Under the pieces are notes generated by a model. It ran no database searches. It saw only the letters and a list, made by a program, of their open reading frames with translations, and had not been told where the DNA came from. A stretch of DNA of 64,000 bases, from NCBI GenBank assembly GCA_018241405.1, contig JAFEDY010000011.1, positions 26,122-90,121 on the forward strand. The letters run 5' to 3'. Made by a program: the position numbers and the translations under genes. Of this stretch, positions 1 through 8,185 are shown piece after piece; position 1 is the stretch's first letter; every line of letters begins with the position of its first letter. This stretch comes from Pseudomonadota bacterium. GTDB lineage: Bacteria; Pseudomonadota; Gammaproteobacteria; Burkholderiales; Burkholderiaceae_C.

Positions 1-166
1 GCTGCGCCAGCTCGTCCTGAAAGTCCTGCCTCTTCGTGATCTCGGCGTAGGCGGCGTTGATGTCGTCCATGGCCTGTTTCAGGTGTGGCGGCACCAGCTG
101 GCCACCGTAGGGGCCAAAGAAACCGGCGGCGTCGGGCATGGGGGCGAAGTGGGTAGTGGCAGTCAT
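1..166 (-). CDS. Tryptophan synthase beta-like protein, N-terminal fragment (cut by window edge)
   Basis: Only the first 55 codons lie in the window; the gene continues past base 1. The visible protein contains FFGPYGGQLVPPHLKQAM, which matches the start of TrpB proteins, where a FG.(Y/F)GG segment precedes a helix. TrpB joins indole and serine in a PLP-dependent reaction to make tryptophan. The start at 166 is the only ATG before the match. Comamonadaceae usually also carry a canonical trpB beside trpA; nothing here shows whether this is that gene or a paralogue. The PLP lysine is outside the window, so the call rests on the N-terminus alone. Confidence 0.6.
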   Translation of the reverse strand, partial: MTATTHFAPMPDAAGFFGPYGGQLVPPHLKQAMDDINAAYAEITKRQDFQDELAQ

Positions 167-186
167 CGCGTTGAAGAAGGGTGGTT

Positions 187-255
187 GAATATCAATATTG
201 ATAGCTGCCAGCGATTTATGGGCAAGCGCAAAAGCGCATTTTTATGCCAATTGAA
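187..255. repeat. Intergenic palindromic repeat, copy 1
   Basis: Contains TATCAATATTGATAGCTG followed by GGCAAGCGC and an AT-rich end. It is a diverged member of the ~60 bp family with a CTATCAAAA...TAGC core and AAGCGC arms found at 5719, 15523, 20980, 39727, 49031 and 51371. It lies in the leader of the TrpB-like gene, between it and the divergent small gene at 368. Boundaries are approximate. Confidence 0.5.
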
Positions 256-367
256 GCCTGGGCCCTGCCACCGGCAGCACGGCGCAATATACGCGCAGAT
301 GCACTCCCTGCCAGGTCATGCACCGTCAGGGTTGTCCCGCGCGCCGTCACGACTGCAGAATTTGCCT

Positions 368-760
368 ATGCACCTCAAGCCCTATGAATGCGTGGAAGGG
401 ACGCCATTTGTCGCCACGCGCGCCGATGTCATCCGCACCCATGGCCTGCCATGCAGCGAAGCGCGCAACCATGTGGGCCTGACGGCGCTGGACTATCGCA
501 CCGTGGTCTATCGCTTTCAGGACAGCGGCCGGCTGGAGGAGGTCACCGCCCGCGCCGAGGTGCTGCACCTGGGTGCCGTAGCCATACCATTTCGCAGCCT
601 GGCGGCGTTCGTGCGGGCGGGCGATGCAGCCGCCTTCGAGCGCGCGGGCTTTCTCGTCAGCCCGCGCTATGGCATTGCCTTTGTGCCCGCAGAGCCTTGC
701 TGGGTGACGGCGCTTGCCGCGCATTGCCTGGCGCAATGGGCCGCCATAGGCCAGCCCTGA
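368..760 (+). CDS. Hypothetical protein, 130 aa
   Basis: A 130-residue protein that I do not recognise. It has no signal peptide, no clear membrane segment and no catalytic motif. It reads as a compact globular alpha/beta protein, with a segment VYRFQDSGRLEEV in the middle and a hydrophobic, cysteine-containing C-terminus. The start ATG at 368 follows a weak upstream region with no good ribosome binding site; an upstream extension to 83 has unnatural composition and overlaps the TrpB-like gene. It is divergent from that gene and convergent with dsrE. Codon use is like the neighbours, so it is probably real. Confidence 0.6.
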   Translation: MHLKPYECVEGTPFVATRADVIRTHGLPCSEARNHVGLTALDYRTVVYRFQDSGRLEEVTARAEVLHLGAVAIPFRSLAAFVRAGDAAAFERAGFLVSPRYGIAFVPAEPCWVTALAAHCLAQWAAIGQP

Positions 761-786
761 GCGGGGACGGTGCGGACGCCGGCGCG

Positions 787-1143
787 TCAGAAGGTCACGA
801 CCTTGTCCGCCTCCAGCGTCCACTGCGCCAGCTCGGGCAGGGTACCGATCTCCACGCCGGGCAGCAGTGCCAGCTCGGCCAGACCACGTGCCAACGCGCA
901 GGTGCGGCACAGCTTGACGGGCACGCCTTCCGCCGCAAGTTGCGCGAGCATGGTAGGGATGGCGTTGCCCGCGCCGTCATTTTGCTGCGCCAGGCCAGCC
1001 ACCGTGGCGTCGGACATCAGGAACAGGCGCAGGCAGGGCTTGTCGGCCTCGCGTGCGGCCAGGGCTGTGGCCAGGCGCAGGGCCGAGAGGCAGCGCTCGC
1101 TGCCATAGGGCGCGGCGTGGATGATGATCAGGATGTTTTGCAT
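787..1143 (-). CDS. DsrE family protein
   Basis: A 118-residue DsrE/DsrF/YchN-type protein. Members carry or relay sulfur on a conserved cysteine. Seen here: the N-terminal strand MQNILIIIHAAPYGSERC, the typical helix after it (LSALRLATAL), and a KLCRTCALARGL segment near residue 80 with the candidate active cysteines. It is the last gene of a yedE-yedF-dsrE run on the minus strand, 18 bases after yedF, which suggests it works with the TusA-like protein and the YedE transporter. The partner and the sulfur or selenium species cannot be read from the sequence. Confidence 0.88.
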   Translation of the reverse strand: MQNILIIIHAAPYGSERCLSALRLATALAAREADKPCLRLFLMSDATVAGLAQQNDGAGNAIPTMLAQLAAEGVPVKLCRTCALARGLAELALLPGVEIGTLPELAQWTLEADKVVTF

Positions 1144-1161
1144 GGTGCGTGCCTCCGGGGC

Positions 1162-1401
1162 TCAGCGGCGGATCAGGTAGCGGATCGTCGGCCCGTCCTG
1201 CTGGATCTCCAGCACCTCGTAGCCATGGTTCTTCGCATCCAGCGGAATGTTGTTGATCGACTGCGGGCAGTCCGACACCACCTCCAGTATCTGCCCCGGC
1301 TGCAGCTGGGGCATGGCTTCGAGCGTGGCCACGGCCGGGTAGGGGCAGGGCTCGCCCACCATGTCAAGGCGGAAGTCGGGGGTATAGCTCTTTGGCTTCA
1401 T
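1162..1401 (-). CDS. yedF: YedF-like TusA-family sulfurtransferase
   Basis: A 79-residue protein of the TusA/SirA fold. The signature CPYP at residues 19-22 (GEPCPYPAVATLEAM) holds the cysteine that carries persulfide or selenide sulfur in this family. The C-terminal half has the usual beta-alpha-beta pattern with a second cysteine (VVSDCPQS). It lies 15 bases downstream of yedE, the same pairing as E. coli yedE-yedF, and is followed by a DsrE-type gene. This context favours delivery of a sulfur or selenium species imported by YedE rather than tRNA thiolation by a TusA-BCD system. Confidence 0.9.
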   Translation of the reverse strand: MKPKSYTPDFRLDMVGEPCPYPAVATLEAMPQLQPGQILEVVSDCPQSINNIPLDAKNHGYEVLEIQQDGPTIRYLIRR

Positions 1402-1416
1402 GGCGTGGCTTTCGGT

Positions 1417-2628
1417 TCAGGCGGCTTGCAAACGGGTGGGCTGCTGCGCGGCCTTGCGCGCAAAGAAATGGCGCTCCCACCACAGCACGAGCAGCAGCGA
1501 TACGGCCAGCATGGCGTAGGTGGCCCACAGGCCGCCCTGCGGGCCCAGCACCTTGAGCAGGTTCACCTTGTCGAAATTGACGGCGATGACCGGCGCCAGG
1601 TCGTCCCAGACCAGCGCCAGCAGCGTCGAGCCAATGACGTTGCCCAGGCCCACGATCCAGAAATGCACCTGGCCCTCCACGGCGCGGTACATCCAGCCCG
1701 TCTCGCAGCCGCCAGCGAGCACGATGCCAAAGCCAAACAGCAGCCCGCCGATGACGGCGTTGGGCCCGGCCCAGAAAATCTTCGGGTCCAGCCCCAGTTG
1801 CACGTAGCTGTACACGCCGATGGTGCCCACCGTCATGCCGGCGATGATGGCCTTGGCCATCTGCGTGCGCCCGGTGATCCACAGGTCGCGGAACGCCGAG
1901 GTAAAGCACACCTGGGCGCGCTCGATGATGAGACCAAAGGCCAGGCCAAAGAGTGCGGCAAAACCGAGCTTGGGCGCATCGAAGGTCTTGGCCACGGCCC
2001 AGACGACGAAGGCGGCAAAAATCAGCATCCCCAGCCGGAAACGGTTGCGCGCCTGGGCTGCGTGCTGCGCCAGCGGCTGGGCGCTAGAGACCTTCTGCAG
2101 CTGCACCGCGATGCGGAACACGGGCAGCAGGCTCACCTTGGCCCCTGCCAGCGAGCCAATGGCCGTGGCAATGGCAAAAAACCAGGCATGCAGCGAGAAC
2201 TGCGGAATGCCGGTGAAGAACGCCGCCAGGTTGCAGCCCATGGCCAGGCGTGCGCCAAAGCCGGCGATGATGCCGCCCACCAGCGCCTGGAATACGCGTT
2301 TGCGGTGCTGCGGCAGACGCAGCTTGACGTTGTTGGCCCAGAGCGCAGCGGCAAAGCAGCCGACGAACATGCCGATGATCATGACGCCATCGACGCGCGT
2401 GAGCGGCGAACCCTGCAGGCCGATGATCTTGAAGTAGCCCCAGGTGGACACATCCACCCCCAGCCACTGCAGCACATGGCCGCCCCAGCGGGTGAATTCG
2501 CCCGTCACGGCCCAGAAAGTGCCCGTGAGGCCAAAGTAATAGGCCGATAAAACGCCCGCCGCAATCACTGCCGGCACGGGCGACCAAAAGCGCACCAGGT
2601 ACTGGTGCTTGAAGTCGTTCCAACGCAT
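1417..2628 (-). CDS. yedE: YedE/YeeE-type membrane transporter (putative selenium/sulfur uptake)
   Basis: A 403-residue inner membrane protein with about ten hydrophobic segments. Two YeeE/YedE half-repeats are visible: GFGARLAMGCN near 123-133 and AGGCETGWMYR near 305-315, each with the conserved cysteine, plus AQVCFTSAFRDLW near 238-250. YeeE relatives pass thiosulfate through such cysteines; the YedE branch that pairs with YedF is linked to selenium metabolism (FdhT). It heads the run yedE-yedF-dsrE. The substrate is inferred from family and neighbours only. Confidence 0.9.
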   Translation of the reverse strand: MRWNDFKHQYLVRFWSPVPAVIAAGVLSAYYFGLTGTFWAVTGEFTRWGGHVLQWLGVDVSTWGYFKIIGLQGSPLTRVDGVMIIGMFVGCFAAALWANNVKLRLPQHRKRVFQALVGGIIAGFGARLAMGCNLAAFFTGIPQFSLHAWFFAIATAIGSLAGAKVSLLPVFRIAVQLQKVSSAQPLAQHAAQARNRFRLGMLIFAAFVVWAVAKTFDAPKLGFAALFGLAFGLIIERAQVCFTSAFRDLWITGRTQMAKAIIAGMTVGTIGVYSYVQLGLDPKIFWAGPNAVIGGLLFGFGIVLAGGCETGWMYRAVEGQVHFWIVGLGNVIGSTLLALVWDDLAPVIAVNFDKVNLLKVLGPQGGLWATYAMLAVSLLLVLWWERHFFARKAAQQPTRLQAA

Positions 2629-2906
2629 GTTGTGCTCACTCTCGCCACACGGGTGTGCGTGGCGTACAAAGGCCCCGCACTTGCCGCCCGCAGGGGCCGG
2701 TGGATGGGGCTGGTTTCATAGGGCCCGACCAACCACCGGCGCCCACCCACGCGGCGCGGCGGCCGTGCGGGCGGGGGCTGGGGTTGCGAGGGGCTGGGGC
2801 GTGATTATCGCGCCGTGGGTAGGCGCCGCGCCTGGCTGCCCATGCCCCGCAAGCGCGGCGAGCGTGACGCGCTGGTTCTAGGTTCTATTGTCTCGGCCCC
2901 GATGTC

Positions 2907-3800
2907 TCACACCTCCAGCCCCCGCGCCGCCTGCAGCAAATGCGCCAGCAGCGCCTGCACCAGCGGGTTGGCCGGCGTGCTGCGCCACATGGCCAGCATT
3001 TCGGAGTGGGGGTGTTCGCCCAGTAGCGGCCGGAACACCAGGCGTGGCAGGCCCACGCGCGCAAGGGCCTCGGGCACCAGGGCCACGCCCTGGCCCAGTG
3101 ACACCAGCGAGATCACCGACAGCCAGTGGCGCACCTCGTGCCGCACCTCGGGCGCGAAGCCGTGGGCCAGGCACATCTCGTAGATGCGCTGGTGGTAGGT
3201 GGGCGAGACCAGGGTGGAGAACAGGATCAGCCGCTCGTCCTTGAGCTCGGCCAGGTCGATGCTGGCGCCGGCGCACAGCGGGTGCTGCTCGGGCAGGCAG
3301 ACGACGAAGGGCTCCTCCACGATGAGCTGGCTCTCTATGCCGTCGGGCGGCTGTATGGAGTGCACCAGGGCCACGTCCAGGCGCATTTGTTGCAGGCCCA
3401 GGATCTGTTCGGCGCTGTTGGCCTCCAGCATGTCCACGCGCACCTGGGGGTGGGATTGCTGCATCCGCTCCAGCGCCTGGGGCAGGCCGCGGTACAGGCT
3501 GGAGCCCACGAAGCCCAGGCGCAGGTGGCCGACGGTGCCGCGCGCCACGTCGCGCGTTTCCTGCGCCGCCTGGTGGCTCAAAGTGAGCAGCTGGCGCGCC
3601 TTGATGAGCAGGTGATCGCCCGCGGCCGTCAGGCGCACGCCCTTGCTGCTGCGCTCGAACAGCTGGGCGTCCAGTTCCTGCTCCAGCTGCTTGATGGCCA
3701 CGCTCAAGGGGGGCTGCGAGATACACAGGCGCTGGGCCGCGCGGCCGAAGTGCAGCTCCTCGGCCAGGGTCACGAAGTAGTGCAGCAGGCGCAGTTCCAT
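2907..3800 (-). CDS. LysR family transcriptional regulator
   Basis: A 297-residue LTTR. Residues 1-60 form the winged helix-turn-helix (MELRLLHYFVTLAEELHFGR, then QRLCISQPPLSVAIKQLE), followed by a linker helix and a two-lobed periplasmic-binding-like effector domain starting near residue 90 (GHLRLGFVGSSLYRGLP). It is divergent from the acyl-CoA dehydrogenase at 3905, with 104 bases between starts, so it most likely controls that catabolic operon in response to a pathway acid or CoA-ester. No inducer can be deduced. Confidence 0.95.
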   Translation of the reverse strand: MELRLLHYFVTLAEELHFGRAAQRLCISQPPLSVAIKQLEQELDAQLFERSSKGVRLTAAGDHLLIKARQLLTLSHQAAQETRDVARGTVGHLRLGFVGSSLYRGLPQALERMQQSHPQVRVDMLEANSAEQILGLQQMRLDVALVHSIQPPDGIESQLIVEEPFVVCLPEQHPLCAGASIDLAELKDERLILFSTLVSPTYHQRIYEMCLAHGFAPEVRHEVRHWLSVISLVSLGQGVALVPEALARVGLPRLVFRPLLGEHPHSEMLAMWRSTPANPLVQALLAHLLQAARGLEV

Positions 3801-3904
3801 GGCATCTATACAGGTTGACTATTGCTAAAGATTTTAATGATATTGGACGCGAATGATTAAAACCGCTTCAATAGAGCCCAACACGATGTAAAGGAGACCT
3901 GCCC
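3801..3904. promoter_or_regulatory. Divergent LysR / acyl-CoA dehydrogenase control region
   Basis: This AT-rich 104 bp gap has TTGACT at 3815-3820 and an imperfect AT-rich dyad (ATTGCTAAAGATTTTAATGA, about 3821-3840) of the kind bound by LysR regulators. AAAGGAG lies upstream of the start at 3905. The -10 box is not clear, so only the region is called. Confidence 0.4.
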
Positions 3905-5611
3905 ATGTCCGCTACCGACCAGACCCAGATGACCGCCCTGGCCCAGGCCAGCGCCGCTGCCCACCCCGTGCCCGACCGTGGCCATGTCAACAACTACGCC
4001 GAGGACAAGGAGCTGCAGCAGCTGCTGGCGCTGTACCTGCCGGCCGACCTGTACGCCCACCTGCAGCCCTACTTTGAGCGCATGGGCGAGCTGGCCGGCG
4101 GTGACGTGGACGACTGGGCGCTGGAGGCCGATCGCAACCCGCCGACGCTGGAGATGCGCAGCCGCAGCGGCAAGGAGGTGCAGCGCATCGTCAAGCACCC
4201 GGCCTATGTCGAGATGGAGAAGGTGGCCTACCAGCAGTTCGGCCTGGCCGCGATCTCGCACCGCGAGGACATGCTGGGCTGGAAGGGCAAGATGCCGCCC
4301 ATCGTCAAGTACGCGCTGACCTATTTGTTCGTGCAGTCCGAGTTCGGCCTGTGCTGCCCGCTGTCGATGACGGATTCGCTCACGCGCACTTTGAGGAAAT
4401 ACGGCGAGCAGAAGTTGGTGGACAAATACCTGCCCAAGCTCTTGGCCATGGATTTTGACCACAGCGTGCAGGGCTCGATGTTCATGACTGAGCAGGCCGC
4501 GGGCTCGGATATTTCCAACACGCTGACCATGGCCTACCCGCAGGAGGACGGCAGCTGGCGCCTGTATGGCGAGAAATGGTTCTGCTCCAACCCCGACGCG
4601 GGCTTTGGCATGGTGCTGGCACGCGTCGATGGCGGGCCGCCCGGCATGAAGGGCATCTCGCTGTTCCTGCTGCCGCGCTACCTGGACGACGGCAGCACCA
4701 ACCAGTACCACATCGTGCGCCTGAAGGACAAGATGGGCACGCGCTCCATGGCCAGCGGCGAGATCCGCATGGAAGGCGCCGTGGCCTGGCTGGTGGGCGA
4801 GCAGGGCAGGGGCTTCGTGCAGATCGCCGACATGGTGAACAACTCGCGCCTGTCCAACGGCATGCGCTCGGCCGGCATGATGCGCCGGGCCGTGGCCGAG
4901 GCCGAGTTCATCGCCCGCGAGCGCTGGGCCTTCGGCAAGCAGCTGCAGGACCTGCCACTCATGAAGGTGCAGCTCGACAAGCTGCGCGTGCCGGCCGAGC
5001 AGGCGCGCACCATGGTGTTCCAGACCGCAGCCACGCTGGCGCGTTCGGATGCAGGCGACAAGCAGGCCTATGCGCTGTTGCGCATCTTGACGCCCATGAT
5101 CAAGTTCCGCGCCTGCCGCGACGCGCGCAAGGTCACGGGCGACGCCATGGAGGTGCGCGGCGGCTGCGGCTACATCGAGGAATGGGCCGACCCGCGCCTG
5201 GTGCGTGACGCCCACCTGGGCTCGATCTGGGAGGGCACGAGCAACATCGTGGCGCTGGACGTCAAGCGCGCCATCAAGCGCGAGGGCTCGCTGCCGGTGC
5301 TGCAGGACTATCTGCACGGCCTGCTGGCCGACACCCAGGGCATTACCGCCGCTTACCGCCAGGCGCTGACCGACGCGCTGACCCGCGCGGTGCAACTGGC
5401 CGAGCGTGCCGTGGAGCAGGACGGCGAAAAGCTGGTGCGCCAGGCTGCCACCGCGCTCTACAACTGCACGACGGCGATCGCCATGGCGTGGGAGGCGAGC
5501 AAGACCGGCAGCAGTGAGCGCATGCGCTTGTCGCGCCTGGTGCTGGCCCACCGCGTGCTGCCGCGTGACCCGCTGGCGGAAAGCGCCGTGCCGGCCGACT
5601 GGCTGGCTTAA
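3905..5611 (+). CDS. Acyl-CoA dehydrogenase (AidB-like, long form)
   Basis: A 568-residue flavoprotein of the acyl-CoA dehydrogenase superfamily, longer than the usual ~390 residues because of N- and C-terminal extensions, as in AidB and related enzymes. MTEQAAGSD near 194-202 is the FAD/substrate-binding signature, and GGCGYIEEW and LGSIWEGTSNI follow in the C-terminal helical domain. It oxidises an acyl-CoA at the alpha-beta bond, or may have another role as AidB does. It starts an operon with a Bug-type receptor and a family III CoA-transferase, suggesting use of an imported carboxylate after activation to its CoA ester. Start chosen on AAAGGAG eleven bases upstream. Confidence 0.93.
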   Translation: MSATDQTQMTALAQASAAAHPVPDRGHVNNYAEDKELQQLLALYLPADLYAHLQPYFERMGELAGGDVDDWALEADRNPPTLEMRSRSGKEVQRIVKHPAYVEMEKVAYQQFGLAAISHREDMLGWKGKMPPIVKYALTYLFVQSEFGLCCPLSMTDSLTRTLRKYGEQKLVDKYLPKLLAMDFDHSVQGSMFMTEQAAGSDISNTLTMAYPQEDGSWRLYGEKWFCSNPDAGFGMVLARVDGGPPGMKGISLFLLPRYLDDGSTNQYHIVRLKDKMGTRSMASGEIRMEGAVAWLVGEQGRGFVQIADMVNNSRLSNGMRSAGMMRRAVAEAEFIARERWAFGKQLQDLPLMKVQLDKLRVPAEQARTMVFQTAATLARSDAGDKQAYALLRILTPMIKFRACRDARKVTGDAMEVRGGCGYIEEWADPRLVRDAHLGSIWEGTSNIVALDVKRAIKREGSLPVLQDYLHGLLADTQGITAAYRQALTDALTRAVQLAERAVEQDGEKLVRQAATALYNCTTAIAMAWEASKTGSSERMRLSRLVLAHRVLPRDPLAESAVPADWLA

Positions 5612-5622
5612 ACGGCCTCTGG

Positions 5623-5718
5623 CTCCCTCCTCCTCTGGGGGAGGGCAGGGGTGGGGGCCAACGGTGTTCACCTCGTTGACCAGTCCCCATCCCAACCTTC
5701 CCCCAGAGGGGAAAGGAG
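5623..5718. repeat. Long inverted repeat, two 36 nt arms
   Basis: The arms 5623-5658 (CTCCCTCCTCCTCTGGGGGA at its start) and 5683-5718 (ending CCAGAGGGGAAAGGAG) are near-complementary, with a 24 nt loop. It sits in the gap after the dehydrogenase gene and could fold into a strong RNA hairpin. There is no run of T after it, so it looks like a dispersed palindromic element that may damp read-through or protect the upstream mRNA, rather than a classical terminator. Confidence 0.65.
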
Positions 5719-5778
5719 TTTCACGAAAACAAGCGCCAGCGCCCATGGATAAAACGCAAGCAGCTATCAAATCAATAA
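5719..5778. repeat. Intergenic palindromic repeat, copy 2
   Basis: Contains AGCGCCAGCGCCCATGG, then AAACGCAAGCAGCTATCAAA. It follows the inverted repeat directly and ends just before the ribosome binding site of the Bug gene, so it forms part of that gene's leader. It belongs to the same family as the copies at 15523, 20980, 39727, 49031 and 51371. Confidence 0.7.
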
Positions 5779-5791
5779 CAGGAGACACACC

Positions 5792-6775
5792 ATGACCCCA
5801 TCCAAACGCCATCTGCTCGGCCTGATCGCCGGCGCTGCCGTGCTGGCCACCATGCCCGCCCAGGCGCAGGAGAAATTCCCCGACCGCCCCATCATGTTCG
5901 TCGTGCCCTTCCCGCCAGGCGGGCCTACGGACGCCATGGCGCGCATCCTGGCGACCGAGTTGACCAAGGAACTCGGCCAGAGCGTCATCGTGGACAACAA
6001 GGCCGGTGCGGGCGGCAACATAGGCGCGGACGCGGTGGCGCGCGCCAACCCCGACGGCTACACCATCATGTTCGGCACCTCGGGGCCGCTGGCCATCAAC
6101 CACAGCCTGTACAAGGGGCTCAAGTACGACCCGCGCACCAGCTTCGAGCCCGTCATTTACGTGGGCTATCTGCCCAACATCCTGGTGGTGCGCCCCGGCC
6201 TGGGCGTGAACAACGTGCAGGAGCTGATCGCCAAGGAAAAGGCCAAGCCCGGCACGCTCAACTACGCATCCTCGGGCAACGGCGCCTCGTCGCACCTGGC
6301 GGGCGTGCTGTTCAACGAGCTCACGGGCACCAAGCTGCTGCATGTGCCCTACAAGGGCACGGGACCGGCGCTCAACGACCTGCTGGGCGGGCAGGTGGAC
6401 ATGACGTTCACCGACATCCTGACCGCCATGCCCTACATCAAGACCGACAAGGTCAAGGCCCTGGGCGTGGCCACGGCCAAGCGCTCCAGCGCCATGCCCG
6501 ACATTCCCACCATCGCCGAGCAGGGCGTGAAGGGCTATGACGTGAGCGTGTTCTTCGGCGTCGTGGCCCCCAAGGGCACGCCGGCCGATCGTGTCAAGCT
6601 GCTCAACCAGGCGTTTACGCGCGCGCTTGCGGCGGACAAGGTCAAGCAGACTTTTGCGGCGCAGGGGCTGGAGTCGGCCCCCGACCATTCGCCCGCCTAC
6701 CTCGGGCAGTTCATCAAATCCGAGGTAGACAAATGGGCCAAGGTGGTCAAGCAGTCGGGCGTCCAGCTGGATTAA
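5792..6775 (+). CDS. Bug-type tripartite tricarboxylate transporter substrate-binding protein
   Basis: A 327-residue periplasmic receptor of the Bug (TctC) family. Residues 1-26 form a signal peptide ending in MPAQAQ. Family motifs are plain: FPDRPIMFVVPFPPGGPTD near the start of the mature protein, KAGAGGNIGADAVARANPDG near 71-90 and HVPYKGTGPALNDLLGGQVD near 190. These proteins bind carboxylates; many in Burkholderiales are orphans with no membrane subunits beside them, as here. The gene lies between the acyl-CoA dehydrogenase and the CoA-transferase, which suggests that its ligand is the carboxylate the operon degrades. Confidence 0.95.
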   Translation: MTPSKRHLLGLIAGAAVLATMPAQAQEKFPDRPIMFVVPFPPGGPTDAMARILATELTKELGQSVIVDNKAGAGGNIGADAVARANPDGYTIMFGTSGPLAINHSLYKGLKYDPRTSFEPVIYVGYLPNILVVRPGLGVNNVQELIAKEKAKPGTLNYASSGNGASSHLAGVLFNELTGTKLLHVPYKGTGPALNDLLGGQVDMTFTDILTAMPYIKTDKVKALGVATAKRSSAMPDIPTIAEQGVKGYDVSVFFGVVAPKGTPADRVKLLNQAFTRALAADKVKQTFAAQGLESAPDHSPAYLGQFIKSEVDKWAKVVKQSGVQLD

Positions 6776-6781
6776 GGGGCA

Positions 6782-7909
6782 ATGAACATGCAAACAAAAG
6801 CTGGAGCCCTGGCGGGCATCAAGGTACTGGATCTTTCGCGCATCCTGGGCGGGCCGCTGTGCGGCCAGATCCTGGGCGATCATGGGGCCGATGTGCTGAA
6901 AGTCGAGCCGCCGCAGGGCGACGACACACGCGCCTGGGGGCCGCCGTTCCGTGACGGCGTGGCGTCGTACTACTTCGGCCTGAACCGCAATAAGCGCATC
7001 CAGTTTCTGGATTTGAGCGCCCCCGAGGGCCAGCAGCGCGTGCGCGAGCTCATGGCCCAGGCCGACGTGGTGGTGGAGAACTTCAAGGTCGGCACCATGG
7101 AGAAATGGGGCATTGGCTACGAGCAGATGCGCGAGGTCTTCCCGCAGCTGATCTGGTGCCGTGTGACCGGCTTTGGCAGCGACGGCCCGCTGGGCGCCTT
7201 GCCGGGCTACGACGCCGCCATCCAGGCCATGGCCGGGCTCATGAGCATCAACGGCGACGCCGACGGCGATCCGCTGCGCGTGGGCCTGCCGGTGGTGGAC
7301 ATGGTCACGGGCATGAATGCCGCCATCGGCGTGCTGCTGGCGCTGCACGAGCGTGCACGCAGCGGCCAGGGCCAGCTGGTGGATGCCGCGCTGTACGACT
7401 CGGGCCTGTCGCTCTTGCACCCGCACGCGGCCAACTGGTTCATGAGCGACAAGGTGCCGCAGCGCACCGGCAACGCCCACCCCAATATCTATCCGTATGA
7501 CGTGATCCACACCGGCGGCGCGCCCATCTTCCTGGCCGTGGGCAACGACCGGCAGTTCCGCCTGCTGTGCGACTACATAGGCCAGGGCGCATTGGCCGAC
7601 GACGCACGCTTTGCCACGGCGGGCCAGCGATCGGTCAACCGCGCCGTGCTCAAGCCCTGGCTGGAACAGGCCTTCACGCAGCGCGACGGGCAGGAGCTGG
7701 CTGATGCGCTGATGGCCATAGGCGTGCCGGCCGCGCCGGTGCTGGACGTGGCCCAGGCGCTCAAGCACCCGCACACCGCGCACCGCGAGATGGTGGTGGC
7801 CATGGAGGGCGGCTACCAGGGCCTGGGCGCGCCAGTCAAGCTGAGCCGCACGCCTGCCAGCTACCGGCTTGCGCCCCTGAGCGAAGGCCAGGACTTCCTG
7901 CTCGGTTGA
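6782..7909 (+). CDS. CaiB/BaiF family (family III) CoA-transferase
   Basis: A 375-residue family III CoA-transferase that moves CoA from a donor ester to a carboxylate. Family features include VLDLSRILGGPLCGQILGD near 16-34, VEPPQGDDTRAWGPPF, and DYYFGLNRNKR-type text (SYYFGLNRNKR) before a conserved VVENFKVG. The catalytic aspartate is expected in the GYDAAIQAMAG segment near residue 143. It starts six bases after the Bug gene and so is cotranscribed. The likely role is activation of the imported carboxylate for oxidation by the dehydrogenase upstream. Confidence 0.94.
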   Translation: MNMQTKAGALAGIKVLDLSRILGGPLCGQILGDHGADVLKVEPPQGDDTRAWGPPFRDGVASYYFGLNRNKRIQFLDLSAPEGQQRVRELMAQADVVVENFKVGTMEKWGIGYEQMREVFPQLIWCRVTGFGSDGPLGALPGYDAAIQAMAGLMSINGDADGDPLRVGLPVVDMVTGMNAAIGVLLALHERARSGQGQLVDAALYDSGLSLLHPHAANWFMSDKVPQRTGNAHPNIYPYDVIHTGGAPIFLAVGNDRQFRLLCDYIGQGALADDARFATAGQRSVNRAVLKPWLEQAFTQRDGQELADALMAIGVPAAPVLDVAQALKHPHTAHREMVVAMEGGYQGLGAPVKLSRTPASYRLAPLSEGQDFLLG

Positions 7910-8017
7910 CTTTACTGAGCAGGTCGCCGGTGACGGCGGTGACCCTGCCGAGCAGGTCTTGCAGATGCTGCAGTGGTTACGGGGGTGGGGGGCGATGAGT
8001 TCCAGCAGGTATGCGCA

Positions 8018-8161
8018 CCGGCGTGGGTTTGCCAGCTCGCGGCTGATGGTGCGGGGGCTGCGCCATTGCAGTTCTGCGATGGTGCTAGTGCCCCAGTCCT
8101 GCTGACGCGGCGAAGCCAGCGACATTCTCTCTTTTGGCATGTGCTCGTATCTCGCTCCCAT
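8018..8161 (-). pseudogene. IS30-like transposase N-terminal relic
   Basis: Reading from ATG 8161 on the minus strand, the first 45 or so residues match the N-terminal helix-turn-helix of IS30 transposases: YEHMPKERMSLASPRQQ, then SPRTISREL, corresponding to the usual SPSTISREL. After about residue 48 the similarity is lost and the rest of the ~330-residue protein is absent. This marks one side of the island as a former mobile element. Confidence 0.55.
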
Positions 8162-8185
8162 TTTCGTGCATTACCCTGTGTGAGG

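Noticed and set aside
2629..2906. Possible tRNA or small RNA in the GC-rich gap before the LysR gene
   Set aside because: TGGTTCTAGGTTC looked briefly like a T-loop, but no acceptor or anticodon stems fit. No structure could be supported.
3857..8161. A very long open frame of 1434 codons on the minus strand
   Set aside because: It is antisense to the dehydrogenase, Bug and CoA-transferase genes. Its composition (His, Gln, Arg, Ala-rich) is the usual shadow of GC-rich genes; only its first ~48 codons carry a meaningful match, the IS30-like relic.
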